The position numbers and the translations under genes are program-made. Source: Gammaproteobacteria bacterium (GTDB lineage: Bacteria > Pseudomonadota > Gammaproteobacteria > Thiohalorhabdales > Thiohalorhabdaceae). Taken from it: a stretch of DNA of 9,217 nt. This document shows, piece by piece, positions 1 through 6,034 of this stretch (the stretch's first letter is position 1; each line of letters begins with the position of its first letter). The stretch covers positions 1-9,217 of the forward strand of contig JAHEOG010000148.1 in NCBI GenBank assembly GCA_018609925.1. Reading direction: 5' to 3'. The notes below the pieces were generated by a model. It was not told where the DNA came from and did no database searches. It was given only the letters and a program-made list of their open reading frames with translations.

Positions 1-2707
1 CCCCCGGTCCCAACCTTTGGCGAACGGCCTTTTCCGCCTCGACCAGGACGAAGACTGTGACGGCCACCGACAGGATTCGGGTCCAAGTCGTAGGCCCGAT
101 GGCTACCGTGCCGAACAGGTGCTGGAGGGTCGGTGCGTAGGTGAAAAGGAGCTGGAAGGCAATCACCGCGGCAACGGCGTAGAGCACGTAGCGATTGCCG
201 AAGAGGTCGTCGGTGCTGCGCAAGCGGTCGTGGATGCGTCGGGTGTTGAGCAAGTAGAACACCTCGAAGGCAACCAGGGTGTTCACCGCCACTGTTTGGG
301 CCAGGGGCAGGGAAGCGCCCTGGAGTCGCTCCCAGAGGAACAGGCCGAAGGTCCCCCCGACCAGGATCACGGACACCAAGGCGATGCGAAAAACGAGGAA
401 CCCCGACAGGATCGGCTCCTTCGGGTTCCTTGGCGGTCGGCGCATGACCCCGGGCTCAGTGGGCTCGAAGGCCAGCGACAGGCCCAGGGTGACCGCCGTG
501 ATCATGTTCACCCACAGGATTTGCACCGGGGTGATGGGAAGCTCGCGGCCCAGGAGGATGGCGGCCAGGATGGTCAGGGCCTCACCGCCGTTGGTCGGCA
601 GGATGAACAGGATGGATTTCCGGATGTTATCGTAGACGGTCCGGCCCTCTCGAATGGCGGCCGCGATGGAGGCGAAGTTGTCGTCGCCGAGAACCATCTC
701 GGCCGCCTCCTTGGCCACCTCCGTGCCCTTCTGGCCCATGGCGATGCCGACATTGGCCCGCTTCAGGGCCGGGGCGTCATTGACCCCGTCCCCAGTCATC
801 GCCGCCACCTGTCCCCCCATCTGTAGGGCCTCGACCAGGTGGAGCTTGTGCTCCGGGCTGACCCGAGCGAACACATCCACCTCCCAGGCCGCGTGCTGTA
901 GCTCCTCCGGCGAAAGGTCGTCGATCGCGGATCCCGCCAGGACGGTGCCTCCGTCCCCGATGCCCAACTGCTCGCCCACGGCGCGGGCCGTTGCGGCGTG
1001 GTCGCCGGTTATCATCTTGACCCGAATGCCGGCGCGGCGGCATTCGGTCACGGAGCGGATGGCCTCCTCGCGGGGGGGATCCAGCATGCCGACGAGGCCC
1101 AGCAAAGTCAGCCCGGTCTCCACCTCTGCGAACTGCAGCTCGTGCTCCCCTGGAGCCGCCGTCCCGAAGGCAAGGGCCAGGATCCGTTGACCATTGGCGG
1201 CGATGCGATCGGCCTGCCGATGCCAGAAATCGGGATCCAGGGCCTCGTCCTCACCTGTTCGCCGCTGACGGCTGCACATGGCGAGAATCCGCTCGGGAGC
1301 GCCTTTGACCAGGACGAAGGCGTGTCCGGCGTGGTCGTGGTGGAGGGTGGCCATGAACCGGTGCTCCGATTCGAACGGGATGGCGTCCGTGCGGGGTAGC
1401 TCCTCGCTCTCCAGCGCAGGCTCGAGGCCCGCCTTGCGGGCGAGGGTGATTAGGGCGCCCTCGGTGGGATCGCCTTCCAGGCGCCACTCGCCTTCCACCG
1501 CCTCGAGGCTGGCGTCGTTGCACAACAGGCCGGCCCGGGCCACTTCCTGCAGGATAGGGGTGTCCTCGGGGGCCACCGGTCGGTGCTGGACGCTGAAGCC
1601 GCCGTGCGGATCGTAGCCGCTGCCGCCGACGTCGAAGCTGGCTTCCGTGGTAATCACACTGGCCACGGTCATCTCGTTGCGGGTCAGGGTGCCCGTCTTG
1701 TCGGAGTAGATGACGGTTACCGAGCCCAGGGTCTCCACTGCCGGCAACAGGCGGATGATGGCCTGGCGCCGGGCCATGGCCTGAACCCCCACCGCCAGGG
1801 TGATGGTGATGATGGCGGGCAGGCCCTCGGGGATGGCCGCCACCGCCAGCCCAACCGCTCCCAGGAACATGTCCGCGGGGGGATAGCTCCGGATCAGGGT
1901 GCCGAAAGTGAACAGCAGCCCCGCGAGGACCACGATGGCGGCGCTGAGCCAGCGCCCGAAGCGATCCATCTGCACCAGGAGGGGGGTCTCAAGGGTCGTG
2001 ACCTCCCCCAGCAAGGCGCTGATGCGGCCGATCTGGGTGGCATCCCCGGTGGCGACCACCACGCCCTTGGCATGGCCGGAGCTCACCAACGTGCCGGAAA
2101 AGGCCATGCTCCGGCGGTCCCCCAGGGCGGAGCCTTCCTCGACGGCCTCGGTCTGTTTGGCGACCGGGACGGACTCCCCGGTGAGCGCCGCCTCCTCCAC
2201 GTGCAGGTTGCGCACGCTGAGCAGGCGCAGGTCCGCCGGGACCTTGTCCCCAGGCTGCAAGAGCACGATATCGCCGGGGACCAGCTCCTCAGCGGGCAGG
2301 GTGGTGCGCCGCTCGTTCCGCAGGACGCCCGCCTTGGGCGACAATAGATCGCGGATGGCGTCGAGGGCCCGCTCGGCCCGGCCTTCCTGGACGAAGCCGA
2401 TGATGGCGTTGATCACCACCACGCCCAGGATGACCCCGGTATCGACCCAGTGGGCCAGCGCCGCTGTCACACACGCGGCGGCCACCAGGAGGTAGATCAG
2501 GATGTTGTGGAACTGGGCCAGGAAGCGGCGAAGGGCCCCACGGCGACGGGCCGGGGTGAGGCGATTGGGGCCGTGGCGCGCCAGGCGTTGCCGGGCGGTT
2601 TCGCTGGATAGCCCTCCTTCGTCCGCCTCCAGGTGCTCGAGCACCCCTTGGAGGGGCAGGGCGTGCCACGCCATTTCCTGGGAGTCGGGTTGTTGATCCT
2701 TCGGCAA
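1..2707 (-). CDS. P2-type cation-transporting ATPase, 3' end off the window
   Basis: This is an inner-membrane ion pump of the P-type ATPase superfamily (P2, SERCA/PacL-like architecture). About 902 residues are visible with no internal stop. The order is a cation-ATPase N-terminal domain, TGES at 176-179 (actuator), PEGLP at 293-297 in TM4, DKTGT with the phosphorylated Asp at 336, KGAPE from Lys468 (nucleotide binding), TGDGVND ending at Asp644, and a C-terminal membrane bundle. The last visible residues (VEAEKAVRQRLGPG) look like the usual end of the family, so only a few codons should be missing. The start is TTG at 2707, chosen because GAGGAG sits 4 bases upstream and the N-terminal domain begins at once; no ATG fits better. 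TM5 keeps Asn706 and Glu709, and TM6 keeps Asn734 and Thr737, but the SERCA Asp800 position is Ala738. The family is certain; the transported ion is not, and Ca2+ should not be assumed. Confidence 0.95.
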   Translation of the reverse strand, partial: MPKDQQPDSQEMAWHALPLQGVLEHLEADEGGLSSETARQRLARHGPNRLTPARRRGALRRFLAQFHNILIYLLVAAACVTAALAHWVDTGVILGVVVINAIIGFVQEGRAERALDAIRDLLSPKAGVLRNERRTTLPAEELVPGDIVLLQPGDKVPADLRLLSVRNLHVEEAALTGESVPVAKQTEAVEEGSALGDRRSMAFSGTLVSSGHAKGVVVATGDATQIGRISALLGEVTTLETPLLVQMDRFGRWLSAAIVVLAGLLFTFGTLIRSYPPADMFLGAVGLAVAAIPEGLPAIITITLAVGVQAMARRQAIIRLLPAVETLGSVTVIYSDKTGTLTRNEMTVASVITTEASFDVGGSGYDPHGGFSVQHRPVAPEDTPILQEVARAGLLCNDASLEAVEGEWRLEGDPTEGALITLARKAGLEPALESEELPRTDAIPFESEHRFMATLHHDHAGHAFVLVKGAPERILAMCSRQRRTGEDEALDPDFWHRQADRIAANGQRILALAFGTAAPGEHELQFAEVETGLTLLGLVGMLDPPREEAIRSVTECRRAGIRVKMITGDHAATARAVGEQLGIGDGGTVLAGSAIDDLSPEELQHAAWEVDVFARVSPEHKLHLVEALQMGGQVAAMTGDGVNDAPALKRANVGIAMGQKGTEVAKEAAEMVLGDDNFASIAAAIREGRTVYDNIRKSILFILPTNGGEALTILAAILLGRELPITPVQILWVNMITAVTLGLSLAFEPTEPGVMRRPPRNPKEPILSGFLVFRIALVSVILVGGTFGLFLWERLQGASLPLAQTVAVNTLVAFEVFYLLNTRRIHDRLRSTDDLFGNRYVLYAVAAVIAFQLLFTYAPTLQHLFGTVAIGPTTWTRILSVAVTVFVLVEAEKAVRQRLGPG

Positions 2708-2711
2708 GGTG

Positions 2712-2725
2712 CTCCTCGTTTGGCC
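2712..2725 (-). promoter_or_regulatory. Ribosome-binding leader supporting the TTG start of the ATPase
   Basis: On the minus strand the leader reads GGCCAAACGAGGAG, with the GAGGAG Shine-Dalgarno core ending 4 bases before TTG. This decides the non-ATG start. The same 14 bases occur upstream of rubrerythrin at 5460-5473. Confidence 0.65.
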
Positions 2726-2735
2726 TTTCCAAGGG

Positions 2736-2751
2736 CGCCCTCGCGAGGGCG
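2736..2751. repeat. Perfect 16-bp palindrome in the divergent intergenic region
   Basis: CGCCCTCGCGAGGGCG reads the same on both strands, with its centre between 2743 and 2744. It occupies much of the 53-base gap between the divergent starts of the P-type ATPase and the SixA-like gene. It could be an operator for a dimeric regulator, or a chance GC-rich palindrome. With no spacer it would form a poor hairpin, so a DNA-level site is more likely than a terminator. Confidence 0.6.
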
Positions 2752-2760
2752 AGCCGGGTC

Positions 2761-3279
2761 ATGAAACGGATCTATCTGCTACGCCACGCCGAAACCCAGC
2801 CGCCCGGGAATAACCCGGCCCGGGACATGGATCGCCCTCTGAGCGACCGGGGTCATCGCCATGCGATCCGGGTGGGTCGCTATGCGGCTCTCTGCGAGTG
2901 GGTGCTTGACCGGATCCTCTGCTCCGAGGCACTGCGGGCCCGCCAGACCGCAGAGGCCTTTGCTGCGGCGGGGAGCCGAGCGCCGCCGATCGAAGCCGAC
3001 CCCTGTCTGTACCAGGCCGGACCCCGGGACCTTTTGGAGTACCTGAGGTCCCTAGCGGAAACGGATGTCTCCGTACTCCTGGTAGGCCACAGTCCCAGCA
3101 TCCAGGAAGTCGCTGTCCATCTGGCCGGTACGGGAGACAGCGTGGCCTACGCCCGGATGCGGGCCAAGTTCCCAACCGCCGCTCTGGCCGTTCTGGATGC
3201 CGATATCCAGCGCTGGTCGGGACTTGGTACCGGTGGCGCCGAGCTCCGGGCCTTCATCCGAGGGGCCGAGCTTGCCTGA
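2761..3279 (+). CDS. sixA: SixA-like phosphohistidine phosphatase (histidine phosphatase superfamily)
   Basis: The 172-residue protein is a cytoplasmic member of the branch-2-like small histidine phosphatases. SixA in E. coli removes phosphate from phosphohistidine in phosphorelay or PTS proteins. The N-terminus carries the catalytic LLRHAE motif, with Arg8 and His9 (the phospho-accepting His). A Ser55...Arg59 / RQTA block at 61-64 supplies the second phosphate-binding region, and the second catalytic His is His110 in LVGHSPS. The length is close to the E. coli enzyme (about 160 residues). ATG at 2761 places RHA at the expected position and no upstream in-frame start exists nearby. The Shine-Dalgarno is weak. 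The gene is divergent from the ATPase and 129 bases upstream of the acyltransferase. The physiological substrate cannot be read from the sequence. Confidence 0.88.
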   Translation: MKRIYLLRHAETQPPGNNPARDMDRPLSDRGHRHAIRVGRYAALCEWVLDRILCSEALRARQTAEAFAAAGSRAPPIEADPCLYQAGPRDLLEYLRSLAETDVSVLLVGHSPSIQEVAVHLAGTGDSVAYARMRAKFPTAALAVLDADIQRWSGLGTGGAELRAFIRGAELA

Positions 3280-3408
3280 GTCAGATGGCCTCTCCCAATC
3301 CTCCGGCTCGGGCCTCTAGGTGGTCCCTGCCTGGATCGGGGTTCCGTTGTCCGGGATCCCTCGGTATGGTTCCTCTGGATCCCCGAAGGACCGCATGAAG
3401 GGACCGCC
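3280..3408. other. Intergenic stretch between SixA-like gene and acyltransferase
   Basis: This 129-base gap contains no convincing ORF, RNA gene or terminator hairpin with a T-tract. A TATGGT hexamer at 3365-3370 is the only promoter-like string, and it has no good -35 partner. An AAGGGA at 3398-3403 serves as ribosome-binding site for the TTG start at 3409. Confidence 0.5.
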
Positions 3409-4062
3409 TTGGCGTCCATTCTGCCTGACAGTGCGAAGGATTGGCCCTTATGGGCCCGTTTCGTCCATGCCCTCATCCGCGGTTACTGCCGGCTTTTCCA
3501 CCGCCTCCGGGCTGACCGCAGCACCCTACCCGCCAGCGGCGGCGCCATTCTGGTGTCCAACCACCACGCCGTTGTCGATCCCCTGTTCCTGACTGCCACC
3601 AGCCGGCGATTGATCTCCTTTGTCATCGCCATGGAGTACTACCGAATGGGCTCCCTGCGCTGGCTGTTCGACCGCATCGGGTGCGTTCCCGTAGAGCGCA
3701 AGCGGGTTACCGTGTCTTCGGTGCGGGGGGCCCTGGCGCGACTGGAGGAAGGCCGGGTCCTTGGGATGTTCCCCGAGGGCGGGATCCATCCCCCGGGCCA
3801 TCGGGTCGCCCCCAAGCCGGGGGTAGCCCTGATGGCTCTGGAGACGGGGGCCACCGTGGTCCCCGCCCGCATCTCCGGGGTTTGGCAGCTCCCGGGCTGG
3901 GATATCTGGACCTTCCTGCGTCCTCGCCGTAGCCGCATCGCCTATGGTCCCCCGGTCCCGTTGGCCGACCTGCGCCATCGCTACGGCGGGGAGCAGGACC
4001 GGGCGATCCTGGATCGGGCTTCCCGGCGTATCCTGGACGCGATCTATGCCCTCCCGGGGTAG
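3409..4062 (+). CDS. PlsC-family lysophospholipid (1-acyl-glycerol-3-phosphate) acyltransferase
   Basis: The 217-residue protein has the PlsC acyltransferase fold, which acylates lysophosphatidic acid to phosphatidic acid at the inner membrane. Motif I is NHHAVVD with His52 and Asp57 (H-x4-D catalytic pair). A motif II-like segment ends in PVERKR at 94-99, motif III is FPEG at 121-124, and motif IV is VVPARI at 150-155. The length (about 200-250) is normal for the family. The start is TTG at 3409, with AAGGGA 5 bases upstream and no better in-frame ATG before motif I. The 3' end overlaps the MFS gene by 17 bases, so the two are probably co-transcribed and translationally coupled. The exact acyl acceptor is uncertain: similar PlsC-domain proteins act on other lysolipids (for example ornithine lipids), and the genome may hold another PlsC. 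Confidence 0.9.
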   Translation: MASILPDSAKDWPLWARFVHALIRGYCRLFHRLRADRSTLPASGGAILVSNHHAVVDPLFLTATSRRLISFVIAMEYYRMGSLRWLFDRIGCVPVERKRVTVSSVRGALARLEEGRVLGMFPEGGIHPPGHRVAPKPGVALMALETGATVVPARISGVWQLPGWDIWTFLRPRRSRIAYGPPVPLADLRHRYGGEQDRAILDRASRRILDAIYALPG

Positions 4063-5365
4063 CTCACCGGCCGAAGGCTGGGCAACTCCGCGCGAGATCC
4101 TTGCCTGGGCCTTCTACGATTTCGCCAACTCCGGTTACACCACCGTGGTGACCACGGCGCTGTTCAATATGTACTTCGTGCGGGTCGTCGCTGGGGGCGC
4201 GGACTGGGCTGCGCTGCTTTGGACCGGGGCCCTGTCCGTTTCCAATGCCTTGATCCTCCTGCTCGGGCCCTGGGTTGGACAGTCGGTGGATGAGCGAGGG
4301 CGGATCAAGCCCTGGCTGGGGGCTTCCACCACTGTCTGCGTTCTGGGGACCCTGGGCCTGACCGCCGTCGGCCCGGGGGATATGGTACTGGGGGCCTCCA
4401 TCGTCGTCCTTTCCAATCTGGGATTCGGGCTGGGCGAGAACCTGATCGCCGCCTTCCTGCCCCGGATGGTCCCACCGGACCGGTTGGGGCGCACCTCGGC
4501 GCTAGGCTGGGGGATCGGGTACCTGGGAGGCATGCTCACCCTGGCCCTTTGCTTGGCCTACATTGTCTGGGCCCAGGGCCAGGGTGGGAACATGCCGGAC
4601 TTCGTGCCGGGCGCAATGGTTATCGTGGCCGCGATCTATGCTGTCGCCGGCTTGCCCACCTTCCTCTGGGTCCGGGAACGCCCGCCTCCCATTCGCGTGG
4701 CTTCCGAGAGCTCGCCTTCGCGGCGTCTGTTCCGGGCCTGGCGCCAAGCAAGAGGATTCCCGGACCTCTCCCGGTTCCTGATCTGTCTTGGGGTCTACTA
4801 CTGCGGCATCCAGACGGTGGTGGCCTTGGCGGCGGTATACGCCGACCAGGCTCTAGGCTTCGATACCCAGGAGGTCCTGGGCATGATCCTGGTGGTGAAC
4901 CTGGCCGCGGCGGGCGGGGCCTTCCTGCTGGGACGGGTCCACGACCGGCTCGGCGCGGTCCGTACGGTTGCCCTGACCTTGATGGCCTGGATCCTGGCCC
5001 TGGTGCTCGCCTACTTTGCCCGTACCGCCGCCATTTTCTGGGCGGCCGCCACTCTGGTCGGGCTGTGCATCGGGGCCAGCCAGTCCAGCGGCCGAGCCCT
5101 GGTGGGCCTGTTGGCCCCGGAGGCCCACGTGGGGGCCATATTCGGGCTGTGGGGGGTGGCCATCAAGTTGGCGGCCATCGTGGGGCCTCCCGTCTACGGG
5201 CTCCTGACCTGGCTTTCGGGGGGCGATTATCGGCTCGCGCTGTTGGCTACCGCGGGCTTCTTCGTGGCAGGCCTGGTGCTTCTGGTCGGTGTCAACGAAG
5301 GGCGGGGGCGCCGGCGGGCGGAAGAGGGTGGGGCGGAGAGCCTTTCGGAATCGCCGGGGCCTTGA
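4046..5365 (+). CDS. MFS transporter, UMF1 / Atg22-like (BtlA) family
   Basis: This is an inner-membrane transporter of the major facilitator superfamily. The N-terminal signature WAFYDFANSGY at 21-31 is typical of the UMF1 (Atg22-like, COG2270) branch. A motif-A-like loop G-x3-DERGR-x-KP at 78-89 lies between TM2 and TM3, and a second, related loop (GRVHDRLG) begins the C-terminal half, giving the usual 12-helix, two-fold layout over 439 residues. The chosen start is ATG at 4046, just before the first helix. The open frame extends back to 3944, but that extra stretch is antisense-like, polar sequence inside the acyltransferase gene. The start lies inside the 3' end of the acyltransferase gene with no strong Shine-Dalgarno, consistent with coupling. 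Yeast Atg22 exports amino acids from the vacuole; bacterial substrates are mostly unknown, so none is assigned. Confidence 0.88.
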   Translation: MPSRGSSPAEGWATPREILAWAFYDFANSGYTTVVTTALFNMYFVRVVAGGADWAALLWTGALSVSNALILLLGPWVGQSVDERGRIKPWLGASTTVCVLGTLGLTAVGPGDMVLGASIVVLSNLGFGLGENLIAAFLPRMVPPDRLGRTSALGWGIGYLGGMLTLALCLAYIVWAQGQGGNMPDFVPGAMVIVAAIYAVAGLPTFLWVRERPPPIRVASESSPSRRLFRAWRQARGFPDLSRFLICLGVYYCGIQTVVALAAVYADQALGFDTQEVLGMILVVNLAAAGGAFLLGRVHDRLGAVRTVALTLMAWILALVLAYFARTAAIFWAAATLVGLCIGASQSSGRALVGLLAPEAHVGAIFGLWGVAIKLAAIVGPPVYGLLTWLSGGDYRLALLATAGFFVAGLVLLVGVNEGRGRRRAEEGGAESLSESPGP

Positions 5366-5410
5366 AGCAGGTCCCGTTGGCTCCCATTTAGGGGGGAGAA
5401 GGTGGAAGGG

Positions 5411-5440
5411 TTGCCTTTTGAATCAATTTTGATTTAGACT
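5411..5440 (+). promoter_or_regulatory. Possible promoter of the rubrerythrin operon
   Basis: TTGCCT (5411-5416) and TAGACT (5435-5440) are separated by 18 bases and each match the sigma-70 hexamers at four of six positions. They lie in the only strongly AT-rich island of the window, directly upstream of rubrerythrin. The -10 would overlap the Fur/PerR-like box, a geometry suited to repression. Other hexamer pairs in this AT-rich tract are possible, so the exact positions are tentative. Confidence 0.35.
5421..5434. repeat. Short AT-rich inverted repeat AATCAA-TT-TTGATT
   Basis: Two perfect 6-base arms with a 2-base spacer lie immediately before, and share bases with, the Fur/PerR-like box. 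It may be a second protein-binding site or part of an extended operator. AT-rich tracts produce such repeats by chance, so support is modest. Confidence 0.3.
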
Positions 5441-5448
5441 AATTCTAA
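5434..5448. promoter_or_regulatory. Fur/PerR-type 7-1-7 operator upstream of rubrerythrin
   Basis: The sequence TTAGACTAATTCTAA is a 7-1-7 inverted repeat: TTAGACT, A, ATTCTAA. One position breaks perfect symmetry (C at 5439). It fits the general form TTAGAAT-n-ATTCTAA known for PerR-like members of the Fur family, and the outer symmetry continues to an ATTTAGA / TCTAAAT pair at 5432-5450. Rubrerythrin is a classic PerR target in several bacteria. Overlap with the candidate -10 suggests repression relieved by peroxide (PerR) or by low iron (Fur). No regulator gene is visible in the window. Confidence 0.6.
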
Positions 5449-5468
5449 ATAACGAACCCGGCCAAACG

Positions 5469-5476
5469 AGGAGGTG
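5469..5476 (+). promoter_or_regulatory. Strong Shine-Dalgarno of rubrerythrin
   Basis: AGGAGGTG is a full-length match to the anti-Shine-Dalgarno sequence. It sits 5 bases before the ATG at 5482 and is the strongest in the window, which suggests high expression. Confidence 0.85.
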
Positions 5477-5481
5477 CCAGC

Positions 5482-5901
5482 ATGGCGGAACTGAAGGGAA
5501 CCAAGACCCACGAGAACCTGAAGGAAGCCTTCGCCGGGGAATCCATGGCCAACCGGCGGTACCTGTACTTCGCTCAGAAGGCCGATGTTGAGGGCGAGAA
5601 CGAGGTGTCCGCGCTGTTCCGCTCCACGGCCGAGGGCGAGACCGGCCATGCCCATGGCCATCTGGAGTTCCTGGAGGCCGCGGGTGATCCCGCCACGGAT
5701 GAGCCCATCGGGGGTACCGAGGCCAATCTCAAGTCGGCGGTAGCCGGCGAGACCTACGAGTACACGGACATGTATCCCGGTATGGCCAAGACCGCCCGGG
5801 ACGAAGGCTTCGACGAGGTCGCCGACTGGATGGAGACCCTGGCCAAGGCCGAGCGGTCCCATGCCAACCGCTTCCAGAAGGCTCTCGACAACCTGGAATA
5901 G
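5482..5901 (+). CDS. Rubrerythrin, ferritin-like diiron protein without rubredoxin domain
   Basis: This 139-residue cytoplasmic protein is the four-helix diiron domain of rubrerythrin, which reduces H2O2 to water. All seven expected metal ligands or switch residues are present: Glu20, Glu53 with His56 (E-x2-H), Glu90 and Glu93, and Glu124 with His127 (E-x2-H). The protein contains no cysteine, so the C-terminal rubredoxin FeS4 domain of classical rubrerythrin (about 190 residues) is absent and an external electron donor is needed. The sequence is acidic (ends in DNLE). The start is set by AGGAGGTG. It is the first gene of a probable operon with the Fe-S protein and DUF3501 gene and lies behind a Fur/PerR-like box. 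Related stand-alone domains are annotated as rubrerythrin or erythrin; peroxidase activity is inferred from the family. Confidence 0.93.
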   Translation: MAELKGTKTHENLKEAFAGESMANRRYLYFAQKADVEGENEVSALFRSTAEGETGHAHGHLEFLEAAGDPATDEPIGGTEANLKSAVAGETYEYTDMYPGMAKTARDEGFDEVADWMETLAKAERSHANRFQKALDNLE

Positions 5902-5936
5902 GCGCCCCGATCAAGCCCGATGGCGGGTTGCCTCGG

Positions 5937-5966
5937 CGCTGGGCCTTCCTGGCAGGGGGCCCAGCG
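5937..5966 (+). repeat. GC-rich hairpin between rubrerythrin and the Fe-S protein gene
   Basis: CGCTGGGCC (5937-5945) and GGCCCAGCG (5958-5966) are perfect 9-base arms around a 12-base loop, in which CC and GG could pair further. No T-tract follows, so this is not a canonical intrinsic terminator. It lies 35 bases after the rubrerythrin stop, a good position for an RNA processing or stability element, or a partial attenuator giving more rubrerythrin than downstream product. The remainder of the 133-base gap (5902-6034) holds only the AAGGAG ribosome-binding site at 6023-6028. Confidence 0.6.
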
Positions 5967-6034
5967 ACTGCATCCTATGGTTCCCCTTCCGGGAGGAGGG
6001 GGCGCAAGATTAGTCCTAAAGCAAGGAGTCGCGG

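Noticed and set aside
17..1616. Long plus-strand open frames (for example 17-826, 654-1190, 998-1399) inside the ATPase region
   Set aside because: They are antisense shadows of the GC-rich minus-strand ATPase, whose own frame shows every P-type motif; the shadow products show no recognisable domain.
3347..3370. Promoter upstream of the acyltransferase (TTGTCC and TATGGT)
   Set aside because: The spacer is only 12 bases, and other pairings are poorer; no supported promoter.
4549..5391. 280-residue plus-strand open frame within the MFS gene
   Set aside because: Out-of-frame shadow, Gly/Pro/Arg-rich, while the MFS frame shows coherent membrane segments across the same bases.
5381..5398. CTCCC...GGGAG hairpin after the MFS gene as a terminator
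   Set aside because: Only a 5-base stem with an 8-base loop and no T-tract; not enough to call an intrinsic terminator.
6010..6019. TTAGTCCTAA just upstream of the Fe-S gene as a second Fur/PerR box
   Set aside because: The half-sites are truncated and too close together for a 7-1-7 box (10 bases instead of 15).
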